In this document: piece by piece, positions 24,170 to 30,118 of the stretch
Numbering within the stretch: the stretch's first letter is position 1
Layout: the number at the start of each line of letters is the position of its first letter
Source of the DNA: a virus
IMG/VR virus record: IMGVR_UViG_3300049489_000088
Span: 1 to 30,118 of that record
DNA: 30,118 nt
Direction: 5' to 3' (one strand)
Position numbers and translations under genes: made by a program
The notes under the pieces: generated by a model
Databases searched by the model: none
What the model was told of the DNA's origin: nothing
Seen by the model: the letters and a program-made list of their open reading frames with translations, nothing else

Positions 24170-25018
24170 TCAGAAGTCCACGTCTCGCCCACCACCATGT
24201 GGGATCTGCTGCATATGAACGCGCCCGTCCGTGTCCATCACTCCGGCCTCGATCAGCTCGTCTTGATCAGCGATCTCAACCGTACACCGGCAGTTGTAGC
24301 CGTTCGGAGGAGTGATGCTAGACCATACCGGGTCGGTGCGAGCGGCAACGAATCCGTCGAGCGCGAGATGGTTCGGGCGAACGTCGGCATCGTCAGTCGC
24401 AGCGTACCGCCACCCAGCGACATAGTCGGCAACGTCCGGGTCACTGGCTTGCGCCACTCGGCCTCGCGCGTAGGCTGTCGCCATGTTGGTTCGGTACACC
24501 GTCGATGCGTAGGACTGCGGCCAGTCGCCGAGCATCTCGATTTCGCTCGTCGTGTTCTTCCCGGTTTTGAGCGCTCGAATCACAGACTCCTGCACGCGGG
24601 CGGTAACGACCACCTCGGTTGCGCGGGCCAGCGCGAAGAAGTTCCCGCGCGTGTAGAGCCTGCGGACCTCGGCAGCAGATCGGGCAAGACGCGGCTCGCG
24701 ACGGACCATGTCTGCGATAGCCTCGTTGAACGGCACGCGCGCGACCGCCGGGACCGTGGACGGGACACCGTCGCTGTCCGTGCGAGACATGCGCACGCTG
24801 GCCGGCGCGCCCTTCGCATCGATCTCCAGCAACAGCCGCCGGCGGCCGAGCATGTCAGCCATGCCCGCGTTCGCCGCAAGCGTGTCGGCGAGAGCCTCGA
24901 TTGCGCGCTGCCGCTGCCCGCCGGTCGGATGCTCCACCAGGTCGGTGATAGCATTCACCAGGTCGGACGCGCTTGCGTCCTGCAGCCGCTCCAGGTCGTC
25001 GATCGGTGCAACGATCAT
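24170..25018 (-). CDS. Mu F-like minor head protein
   Basis: A 282-residue protein whose ATG at 25018 overlaps the stop of the portal gene. The C-terminal half has the phage Mu F (PF04233-type) pattern: ARGRVAQASDPDVADYVAGW, then YAATDDADVRPNHLALDGFV and finally PPNGYNCRCTVE with C243 and C245. This is the hallmark of minor head proteins that bind portal and capsid. The N-terminal half is helical and charged. Position directly after the portal is standard. No extra enzymatic C-terminal domain is present. Confidence 0.85.
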   Translation of the reverse strand: MIVAPIDDLERLQDASASDLVNAITDLVEHPTGGQRQRAIEALADTLAANAGMADMLGRRRLLLEIDAKGAPASVRMSRTDSDGVPSTVPAVARVPFNEAIADMVRREPRLARSAAEVRRLYTRGNFFALARATEVVVTARVQESVIRALKTGKNTTSEIEMLGDWPQSYASTVYRTNMATAYARGRVAQASDPDVADYVAGWRYAATDDADVRPNHLALDGFVAARTDPVWSSITPPNGYNCRCTVEIADQDELIEAGVMDTDGRVHMQQIPHGGGRDVDF

Positions 25019-26322
25019 GCGCCCAGCCCTGCCGGCGGAGCGCCGAACGGAGACGGCGCAGCAGGCGATCTCGGCTCGACGATCTCGTCATCCGGCCCGG
25101 GGATCGAGAAGCCGAGACGCTCATACACCTCATCGCGACGGAGCGGGATACCAGCCCCTAGCGCATTCTGGATTACCTGCGATGTCTGGAGCGGATCGGA
25201 CGCCTTCTCGCGAACGGTAACGAATCTCGGCATCTCCGCGCCGGCGAGTCCTGCCGCGACGATCTGTGGCCGGTTCAGATCGAGAACCAGCCCGAGCAGG
25301 TCGCGCGTCATCGTGTCGTCGAGCAAGCTGGTGTCGTAGCGGATCAGTGCATCCGTGCTGTTTTCTTGGACCTTGCCAAGCGCGTATGACCCGCCTTCGG
25401 TCGCCTCCGTCGGCAGGTTCGCGCCGAGCACAACGATGCGGATGCCGGAGTCCAGATAGCCGAGCAGGTCAATCACGATCTGGTGCCCTTGCCCGGGGCC
25501 ATCGACGTGAGTGAACTTGTCTGCCGCATTGTGAATCATGACGTGCTTCGATCGCATCTTGTCGTATGCGTCGAGATACTGCCGGTACACCTGCTCCATT
25601 GTCTGGCCGGACGATAGCGCCGCTGCATGGTCAATGCCCCAGAACGCCTTGCCGTGCGCCCAGTGTTCGGCACCGTCCAGCCCGCGCGCGAGAATCACGG
25701 CCTTCGCGCGGAAATAGTAGTAGATCGCCTTCAGCAGACCCTTGCCTCGACCGAGGGAGGATTCATCGTCGTTGTAGACATGCCGAATCAGCCAGCGAGG
25801 ATTCTCGACAGGCTTCCACGACATCGACGGAACATCCCAGATTTCCTCCTGCGGATGTCCGTCAACGATCATCGAGCGCACGCGGCGCTTGTCGATGTCC
25901 TTGATTTCCGTCGGCACCCACCAGTTTTGCGGGACTAGTCCGCCTGCGCCGAACAGCCTGCGGCGGCCGTACATCGCAGCATACGTCGATCCGCAGAACA
26001 CGGCTTTCGCGAGGTTGAATCGCGCGGACGCGATGCCGACGCGCGACGACTTGAGGACGATATCTTCGACGACGGAAGCGAGCGCCTTCGATGCAGGGTC
26101 GGTTCCGCCGGGGACGATTTGCCATTCCGGGCCTGCAACCAGGTGACGGCGCTGCTGCATCGCGTGCGCAATGACCGCGTCCGTCTCGACCTTCTCGTAG
26201 ATCTCCTCATCCTGCGTCAGCGCGAAATCTGGATCGTACAGGCGCATACCGTCGCGGAATGCTGCCGACAACTCGTGCGGGTATCGGTCGCTCTGCGCAC
26301 CGCGTGGAATGAGCTGCACCAT
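25015..26322 (-). CDS. portal protein, Mu gp29 (DUF935)-like
   Basis: A 435-residue protein with GGAG seven bases before its ATG at 26322. It carries the DUF935/Mu gp29 pattern: YDPDFALTQDEEIYEKVETD near residues 30-50, VIAHAMQQRRHLVAGPEWQIV, a central segment DKRRVRSMIVDG and ENPRWLIRHVYND, and the C-terminal stem-like TSLLDDTMTRDLLGLVLDLN. The portal is the twelve-subunit channel through which terminase packages DNA. The C-terminus is Pro/Ala-rich (PRSPAAPSPFGAPPAG). Neighbours terminase and Mu F confirm it. Confidence 0.87.
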   Translation of the reverse strand: MVQLIPRGAQSDRYPHELSAAFRDGMRLYDPDFALTQDEEIYEKVETDAVIAHAMQQRRHLVAGPEWQIVPGGTDPASKALASVVEDIVLKSSRVGIASARFNLAKAVFCGSTYAAMYGRRRLFGAGGLVPQNWWVPTEIKDIDKRRVRSMIVDGHPQEEIWDVPSMSWKPVENPRWLIRHVYNDDESSLGRGKGLLKAIYYYFRAKAVILARGLDGAEHWAHGKAFWGIDHAAALSSGQTMEQVYRQYLDAYDKMRSKHVMIHNAADKFTHVDGPGQGHQIVIDLLGYLDSGIRIVVLGANLPTEATEGGSYALGKVQENSTDALIRYDTSLLDDTMTRDLLGLVLDLNRPQIVAAGLAGAEMPRFVTVREKASDPLQTSQVIQNALGAGIPLRRDEVYERLGFSIPGPDDEIVEPRSPAAPSPFGAPPAGLGA

Positions 26323-26334
26323 GCGATTGCTCCG

Positions 26335-27696
26335 CTAGTCGTCGTCCCAGTCGTCGGCCCGTCGTAGTCTCGGCATCATACCGCCGAGTACCGAAGCTGG
26401 AAGTTTTATTTTCAGATCCGGAGGTGGACCGGCTGCGTCGTCGGCCAGAGATGTGAACGCGCACGATGTCGCGTCCATCTCGTCGAGCCCGGACTGATCG
26501 AACGATTCTAGCGCGTCCAGATACCATGTGATCCACGGGCCGGCGACTATGCCGATGTGGCCGAATTCGGCCTGCGAACAGAACGGGCCGGCGCGCGCGC
26601 GCTTGGGGCCGGTCGGACGGACAGGCTCTACCCAGTAGCCGGAGAGGGCACGCACGAGAGACTCTACCTGCGCGATACCGCCTGATCCGGGCTCCTGCTC
26701 CGGGAGGATCTTCACGCCTCGTCCGTCTGCTGCGGCCGTCTGAGCAATCACAAGGTCACGCTGACCGGGGGTCCACTGACCACGGACTGCGTGCCGGATC
26801 AGCCAACGGACTGGGGCACCAGGTAAGAGCCTCGCCATCCGCACTCCGACGGTATGCGCTCCGTCCTCGGTCGCGGCAAGATCCCAGGAGCGGCTCTCGG
26901 CGACGGATCGTCCGAGGTCTGCGTCGGCCGGGAACACTCGCAGCCACTCGCGGCGGAACATGCCGCCGGACTGGCGCGCGGTCCAGTCGCCGGACAGGAG
27001 CTGACGGCGCGTGACCGGATCGAGTCGAGATAGCGACGCGATGTAGGATGCCTGATCCAGGTGCGGATTGTCGGCGAGCGCGGCCGGGATGAACGCTGCG
27101 TCATGGTCGCGCGTGGACGGATCGACGAACCGCCGGCGCACCCACTCGTGGCCGATCCCGCCGGGGTTGCTGGCGGCACGCATCCGCAACGGAACATTGC
27201 TCGATGCGAGTCGGCGCAGGCGACTGAATAGGTAGGTGTAGTCCGACTCGACGAACTGGGTCGCCTCGTCGAAGCCGATGAACTGGAATTCAGCGGACTG
27301 GTAGCGGAACTTGTCGCGCAGGCTGTCGAGGTAGCCGAATGTTAGAGTGGCCCCGGATGGGAATGTCCATCGGTGTCCGGACGAATCCCAACGCGCGGCA
27401 GTACCGCCGAGCCATTCTTGCGAACGGGTGATGAGCGCGCCGGGTTGGGCGAGGTCTGCGAATGTGCGGCGGATCAGCAGCGCGGAGTAGCCCGGATGCT
27501 CGGCGTACTGGAGTGCTGCGGCGAGAAGTGCGGCCGATTTTCCTCCGCCGGCGGCTCCGCCGTAGAGTACCTGGGGAGTGTGGACGGCCAGAAACACGAG
27601 CTGCCGAGGCGTGGGTGTGATCGGGATGAATCGAGACCATGAGCCGAGTTCAATTGACGGTCCCGTTGTCTCCGATGTTTTTTTTGATTTCGGCAT
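26335..27696 (-). CDS. terminase large subunit
   Basis: A 453-residue packaging motor. ATPase motifs are complete: Walker A GGAAGGGKS at 46-54, Walker B QFIGFDE at 138-144, and coupling motif ASNPGG at 175-180. The C-terminal nuclease begins with the first catalytic acid in SWDLAAT (D272) and continues to EQEPGSGG at 333-340 and a distal acidic segment DEMDATSC. Start ATG at 27696 lies inside the end of the preceding gene (47-base overlap), with GGTGA about nine bases upstream. The coding strand has eight consecutive A at codons 5-7. Size and motif set are normal for the family (Terminase_6-like). Confidence 0.9.
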   Translation of the reverse strand: MPKSKKTSETTGPSIELGSWSRFIPITPTPRQLVFLAVHTPQVLYGGAAGGGKSAALLAAALQYAEHPGYSALLIRRTFADLAQPGALITRSQEWLGGTAARWDSSGHRWTFPSGATLTFGYLDSLRDKFRYQSAEFQFIGFDEATQFVESDYTYLFSRLRRLASSNVPLRMRAASNPGGIGHEWVRRRFVDPSTRDHDAAFIPAALADNPHLDQASYIASLSRLDPVTRRQLLSGDWTARQSGGMFRREWLRVFPADADLGRSVAESRSWDLAATEDGAHTVGVRMARLLPGAPVRWLIRHAVRGQWTPGQRDLVIAQTAAADGRGVKILPEQEPGSGGIAQVESLVRALSGYWVEPVRPTGPKRARAGPFCSQAEFGHIGIVAGPWITWYLDALESFDQSGLDEMDATSCAFTSLADDAAGPPPDLKIKLPASVLGGMMPRLRRADDWDDD

Positions 27697-28099
27697 CGGC
27701 GTTAATCACCGCAGGCGGTTCGAGCAGCGGCATGAGCTGCCCGCAGGCGTGCATCTCGCGCAAGAATTCCTCGATCTTGACGGTGCCGGAGACGATCAGG
27801 CGTGCGGGCGGTTCGACCTGCGGTTCGACCTGGACAGGTTCCGGCGGTTCGGCCTGGGCGGGTTTGCCGCAGGCGTAGCCCAGCAGCAGCGCGGCCGCTT
27901 GCACGTCGCCTTGGGTCGCCAGCGCCACGAGAGTCTTGACGACCCGCTTCACGTCGGCAGGTGTCACGGTTTTCAGCAGTTCGGCCCGCAGGCGCGCCGT
28001 CCGGGCACCATGCGGGTTCCCGGGCCCGCCCGGGTTTCCCGGCGCGAAGCGGCCCGAAGCGGCCCTGCCGTTTGCGCCGTTTGCTAACCGAGCGTTCAT
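27650..28099 (-). CDS. probable small terminase-equivalent protein (DUF5681-like start)
   Basis: A 149-residue protein starting in an ATGA overlap. It begins with a Gly/Arg/Pro-rich motif (GRFAPGNPGGPGNPHG) similar to DUF5681-type proteins that often lie just before terminase. This is followed by a helical region LRAELLKTVTPADVKRVVKT and ALATQGDVQAAALLLGYACG. The centre is a Pro/Glu/Val-rich linker with a duplicated VEPQVEPP element. Location directly upstream of, and overlapping, the large terminase makes it the best candidate for the DNA-recognition subunit, but no clear helix-turn-helix was confirmed. Confidence 0.6.
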   Translation of the reverse strand: MNARLANGANGRAASGRFAPGNPGGPGNPHGARTARLRAELLKTVTPADVKRVVKTLVALATQGDVQAAALLLGYACGKPAQAEPPEPVQVEPQVEPPARLIVSGTVKIEEFLREMHACGQLMPLLEPPAVINADAEIKKNIGDNGTVN

Positions 28100-28533
28100 G
28101 ACACCCTCCCAGTCCGCGCCTTGAACGCGGCAAGCGCGGCCTCATGCGCCCGATACCACCGAACCAGCGCCTTTCGCAACCCGGCGAGTTGCTCCGGCCC
28201 GTAGGGTCGCCACGTCCCGATACCGCCTATCGCTGCTTCCGATGCGGTAATCTCGGCGCTCAGGTCAAGGCGATGCTCGCTCACCCAGCCAATCGCCCCC
28301 GGGATGTACCGCTTGCCCATCTCGCCCAACGCCCGGTTGACCAACACCTCGAAGTCGGCGGATCCATCCGGCGGCGGGCTTGCGAGGCGCTTGAGCAGTT
28401 CGGGCTTGTTGGCCCGGATCGCCTGCCGAAGGTCATCGTCGAGCGCCAAGCCGTCGATCACCACAACGCCGGAGCCAGCACTGATAGTCCCGCCCCGCTG
28501 GCGGACGGTGGCAATCACTTCGTCGGCGGTCAT
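28096..28533 (-). CDS. TubC-docking-domain-like protein
   Basis: A 145-residue protein with a very strong AGGAGGTG site before the ATG at 28533. Residues 1-52 resemble the TubC N-terminal docking domain: EVIATVRQRGGTISAGSGVV, then a segment with DDDLRQAIRANKPELLKRL. The spacer contains Pro. Residues 60-145 form a second helical region with WRPYGPEQLAGLRKALVRWY. Domains of this kind occur in phage and plasmid replication-region proteins, though the partner is not known. It lies immediately after the other TubC-like protein and before the terminase cassette. Confidence 0.6.
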   Translation of the reverse strand: MTADEVIATVRQRGGTISAGSGVVVIDGLALDDDLRQAIRANKPELLKRLASPPPDGSADFEVLVNRALGEMGKRYIPGAIGWVSEHRLDLSAEITASEAAIGGIGTWRPYGPEQLAGLRKALVRWYRAHEAALAAFKARTGRVS

Positions 28534-28535
28534 CG

Positions 28536-28973
28536 CTACACCTCCTCATGAACAGGCTGGGGAAAATTCCCCACGTCGTCGAGCAGCGGATCCGGCGACG
28601 GTTCCCGGTCCCGGACACTGGCGGGCATTTCGTCGTCTCGCGAGGGTTCGCACGGTCCCGCAACGGTCGGCAGAGGCAAGGTGCCCAAGGTGCCCATCCC
28701 CGGGCGTTGGGCATCTTGGGCATCTTGGGCATCTTGGGCATCTTGCCCTGTCATCGGAAGCGCCCAAAGCCATCCGGCCCCGCCGATCTTGTTCGGCTTG
28801 ATGCGTAGTTGTTCGCGCGCCCGGCGCAAGGTCTTGGCGGATATCCCCGCCCCCCGGGCGTCCCGCTGGACGTCGGCGAGAACCGTCGCAGGCCGAACAA
28901 ACACCTTCCCGTTTTCGACGGACAAGGTGGCGCCCCTGCCCTTGAGGGTTTCAACCAGCATGTCGCAGGTCAT
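28536..28973 (-). CDS. TubC-like N-terminus fused to primase/helicase-type tail
   Basis: A 145-residue protein. The ATG at 28973 (MTCDMLVETLKG) follows GGAGG by nine bases; the longer open frame lacks support. Residues 1-40 look like a TubC docking domain. Residues 41-73 (ISAKTLRRAREQLRIK and GGAGWLWALP) match the wing-helix end seen in AAA-type phage/plasmid replicative helicases ('isw.TLrRAkk.l.v....g..W.W.LP'). Residues 77-89 are DAQ repeats from a 9-bp tandem DNA repeat. The last 32 residues repeat those of the next gene upstream. It is too short for a helicase and probably a remnant or adaptor. Confidence 0.6.
   Translation of the reverse strand: MTCDMLVETLKGRGATLSVENGKVFVRPATVLADVQRDARGAGISAKTLRRAREQLRIKPNKIGGAGWLWALPMTGQDAQDAQDAQDAQRPGMGTLGTLPLPTVAGPCEPSRDDEMPASVRDREPSPDPLLDDVGNFPQPVHEEV
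28555..28636 (-). repeat. 82-bp direct repeat, copy A
   Basis: This segment pairs with 28997-29078 at a constant offset of 442 bp and appears about 80% identical. It includes the near-palindrome TGGGGAA-AA-TTCCCCA at 28558-28573. It encodes the C-terminal peptide DEMPASVRDREPSPDPLL and following residues in the reading frame of the surrounding gene. Confidence 0.85.
28677..28727 (-). repeat. long inverted repeat with 20-bp arms
   Basis: The arm at 28677-28696 pairs with 28708-28727 around an 11-base loop, with two non-Watson-Crick positions (G-U if the plus strand is RNA, A-C on the mRNA strand). The left arm holds two AAGGTGCCC units, and the right arm lies in the 9-bp GCATCTTGG array. It falls in the coding region for the Gly-Thr-Leu repeat and DAQ repeat. 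Confidence 0.75.
28711..28746 (-). repeat. 9-bp tandem array, four units
   Basis: Four contiguous units of GCATCTTGG (last unit ends C) encode DAQ repeats on the minus strand. Because the unit is a multiple of three, copy number could vary without breaking the frame. There are no spacers of CRISPR length. Confidence 0.85.
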
Positions 28974-28996
28974 ATCAGAATTCCTCCCCTTCAGCG

Positions 28997-29078
28997 GTTT
29001 GGGGGATATTCCCCACCGGGTCAAGCAGCGGATCCGGCGACGGTAGCCGGTCCCGGACACTTTCGGGCATTTCGTCGT
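28997..29078 (-). repeat. 82-bp direct repeat, copy B
   Basis: Copy B of the 442-bp-offset repeat. It has the near-palindrome TGGGGGATATTCCCCA at 29000-29015 in the same position as copy A. It encodes DEMPESVRDRLPSPDPLL near the C-terminus of the DUF3987-type tail, in the same relative reading frame as copy A, which suggests gene duplication rather than chance. Confidence 0.85.
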
Positions 29079-29095
29079 TCTCCGACCCCAAAGTC

Positions 29096-29150
29096 TGCGA
29101 CATAATGCGACATAATTCCCCCGAGGGTATTTTGGTCGCATTATGTCGCA
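29096..29150 (-). repeat. perfect 16-bp inverted repeat with iteron-like 10-mers
   Basis: TGCGACATAATGCGAC at 29096-29111 pairs perfectly with GTCGCATTATGTCGCA at 29135-29150, with a 23-base loop. The 10-mer GCGACATAAT occurs twice in tandem at 29097-29116 and once inverted at 29140-29149. The array is inside the DUF3987-type tail and encodes VRHNAT and RIMSQT. Confidence 0.85.
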
Positions 29151-29341
29151 CGTTTTCAGGGACGGATTGTGCCGCGTGCCAGCGCTCGATTGGACGGCCG
29201 CGCCCTCCGGGATGTTCGGTCTCGCACCTCGCTCGCCCGGATTCCAGAAGTCCGACCAAGACTTGGGCCACCCGATCCGCCTTGGCGTGCCGCCCCAGCA
29301 GGTCCCGGATATCGGTCCGGGTCAGGCCGGACGGCGACCGT

Positions 29342-29647
29342 TCAAGCGCTGTCAAGATCTCGTCGCCTACCGGATCGCCCAGCCGATCGCCGAACAGATA
29401 CTTCGCCGACCGTTCGCAGTAATCCCAGATCGCCAGAGCAGCCCGAAGGTGGGCTTCCCCGATCGCGCTCGCTCCGTCCAGGCACGAATCGGTCAACGTC
29501 CTGCTTGGCCTTCAGTGTGTCATGTGCCTTCTCCATGCGATCAGCACTACTGGTGCCTATGATCTCGCGTTCGCGATATGCGCCCAGCGCGCATTTGTCC
29601 GCCTGCGCGAGTTTGAGTGCCTGGTCCCCGATGTACCGACTACTCAT
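29342..29647 (-). CDS. short ORF possibly broken at junction with DUF3987 tail
   Basis: The ATG at 29647 overlaps the preceding stop by eight bases. The first ~55 residues look coding (SSRYIGDQALKLAQADKCAL, then helical SADRMEKAHDTLKAKQD). After about residue 56 the composition changes to Arg, Ser and Gly rich text, which is the DUF3987 tail read out of frame. The overlap with that tail is 155 bases. This suggests the original gene was truncated near 29500, and its current stop was acquired from the neighbour. No family recognised; no clear ribosome site. Confidence 0.4.
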   Translation of the reverse strand: MSSRYIGDQALKLAQADKCALGAYREREIIGTSSADRMEKAHDTLKAKQDVDRFVPGRSERDRGSPPSGCSGDLGLLRTVGEVSVRRSAGRSGRRRDLDSA

Positions 29648-29969
29648 GGTGGGTGCCGATCTCCACAGCCTGATCTACGGCCCGGTCAAACGCGACGATC
29701 TGCCAGCCGATTGACGGCGGCATCTGGCACGCATCGGTTGCGGCGCGGATCAGCCGGTACTCCGGCTCTGACAGATCGAGCGTCGGGCCGAGGCCGGCGC
29801 GGAGCCGGGCCATGATCTGCGCGTGGATTGCGCGGGCGGGTTTATTCGCGCCCGCCGGAGGGTACGCGTCCAGGACTGACGCGAGGTAGTCCGCTAGCGT
29901 GTAGCGCTGCGGATCGGATGTCCCGGATCGGATCGTGATCGGATCCGGGACGGTGATCGAGTGATTCAT
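29640..29969 (-). CDS. small phage protein upstream of replication remnants, unknown
   Basis: A 109-residue protein. The ATG at 29969 (MNHSITVPDPI) is preferred to the ATG at 29990 because its last bases overlap the stop of the upstream partial gene in the ATGA manner seen throughout this genome. It has a helical middle with TLADYLASVLDAYPPAGANK and AIHAQIMARLRAGLG. Then comes a conserved-looking segment SEPEYRLIRAATDACQMP. No motif for binding or catalysis was recognised. Confidence 0.55.
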   Translation of the reverse strand: MNHSITVPDPITIRSGTSDPQRYTLADYLASVLDAYPPAGANKPARAIHAQIMARLRAGLGPTLDLSEPEYRLIRAATDACQMPPSIGWQIVAFDRAVDQAVEIGTHHE

Positions 29970-30118
29970 GCCGGGATGGTAGCTATCCATGTATCAGGCC
30001 GCAAGAGAAAGTAAACCGACCAACCAGATCCACTGGTGGGTCGGCGAACTACCGGGTACGGGGCCGGGTCCGTCCACTCGTCGTCGGGGCAGGTTCCCGC
30101 GGACGCCCGCCGCGGGTC
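29966..30118 (-). CDS. C-terminal end of a gene beginning outside window
   Basis: A frame open from the window edge to a TGA at 29968-29966, giving about 50 residues including TCPDDEWTDPAPYP and VYFLLRPDTWIATIPA. It overlaps the next gene by ATGA, which supports this reading frame. Nothing can be said about its identity because the larger part is missing. Confidence 0.45.
   Translation of the reverse strand, partial: DPRRASAGTCPDDEWTDPAPYPVVRRPTSGSGWSVYFLLRPDTWIATIPA

Larger units (their letters stand above)
28975..29496 (-). pseudogene. C-terminal remnant of a DUF3987-type replication protein
   Basis: The open frame uses TTG at 29496 and encodes 173 residues. Residues 2-37 (DSCLDGASAIGEAHLRAALA, then WDYCERSAKYLFGD) match the final helices of DUF3987-type phage/plasmid primase-helicase proteins. 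Residues 38-107 form a winged-helix-like tail (EILTALERSPSGLTRTDIRD, then GRGRPIERWHA). The ATPase core that normally precedes this in full-length proteins is absent, and an in-frame stop lies just upstream. The last part holds a large DNA inverted repeat and the duplicated C-terminal peptide. It may be expressed as a small protein or be a broken gene. Confidence 0.65.

Noticed and set aside
24140-25339. 399-codon open frame on the plus strand
   Set aside because: It is opposite the Mu F and portal genes, both securely identified. Its translation is rich in Arg, His and Ser and has no recognisable motif.
27650-27696. Classical -1 frameshift signal joining the small and large terminase genes
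   Set aside because: An A AAA AAC heptamer is present in the upstream frame, but a -1 shift leads to the wrong frame; entry into the terminase frame needs a +1 change. Only slippage remains possible.
28711-28746. Short tandem repeats considered as CRISPR
   Set aside because: Units are 9 bp and contiguous without spacers; they are in-frame codon repeats in a protein gene.

Overview
This window reads as part of the genome of a tailed double-stranded DNA bacteriophage or prophage with a Mu-like head. All 43 supported genes lie on the minus strand, so transcription runs from high to low coordinates. They are packed almost end to end; most junctions are ATGA or TAATG overlaps or gaps under 20 bases. 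Both outer genes run off the window. Short genes with good Shine-Dalgarno sites indicate a bacterial host. The base composition is GC-rich outside the tail block. No host gene, tRNA, rRNA, integrase, transposase, CRISPR array or recognisable lysis gene is visible, so neither host nor lifestyle can be named.

Layout in transcription order. (1) 30118-28536 is a replication/accessory remnant region. It holds a 3' gene end, a small unknown gene, a short ORF running into a 5'-truncated DUF3987-type replication protein tail, and a small protein joining a TubC-docking-like N-terminus to a primase/helicase-type tail. DNA here is full of direct and inverted repeats, and two genes end in the same duplicated segment. 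(2) 28533-24170 is packaging and portal: a TubC-like protein, a probable small-terminase equivalent, large terminase, Mu gp29/DUF935 portal and Mu F-like minor head protein. (3) 24162-19233 is an accessory virion block: a Gp80-like protein, three micro-genes (two with zinc-ribbon-like cysteines), a pair of paralogous virion proteins, a 21-residue-repeat protein and a double C2H2 zinc-finger protein. (4) 19163-13799 is capsid: Mu I-like protease with a nested scaffold start, decoration-like protein, Mu T-like major capsid protein, and two unknown proteins, the larger probably virion-associated. (5) 13763-5670 is connector and tail: two tandem paralogues, gp36-like connector, Mu G-like morphogenesis protein, probable tube and terminator proteins, two very small tape-measure-like paralogues, and two large distal tail/hub proteins. 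(6) 5673-1 is tail tip, fibre and receptor-binding-like proteins, then small accessory genes and the 5' part of a RusA-like resolvase.

Block 5 is visibly poorer in GC (many 60-base lines count at 40-53%) than blocks 4 and 6 (usually 60-70%), with edges close to gene boundaries. This suggests the connector/tail cassette was exchanged as a unit.

The most unusual area is 28553-29150. Two neighbouring replication-related genes each carry a large inverted repeat followed by copies of the same roughly 82-bp segment, which encodes the same C-terminal peptide. Other points of interest are miniature tape-measure candidates with no normal-length tape-measure gene, a C2H2 zinc-finger gene inside a virion operon, and a nested scaffold start. 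No complete new defence or counter-defence system can be claimed. Functions are assigned by reading translated motifs from memory; no database search was possible.
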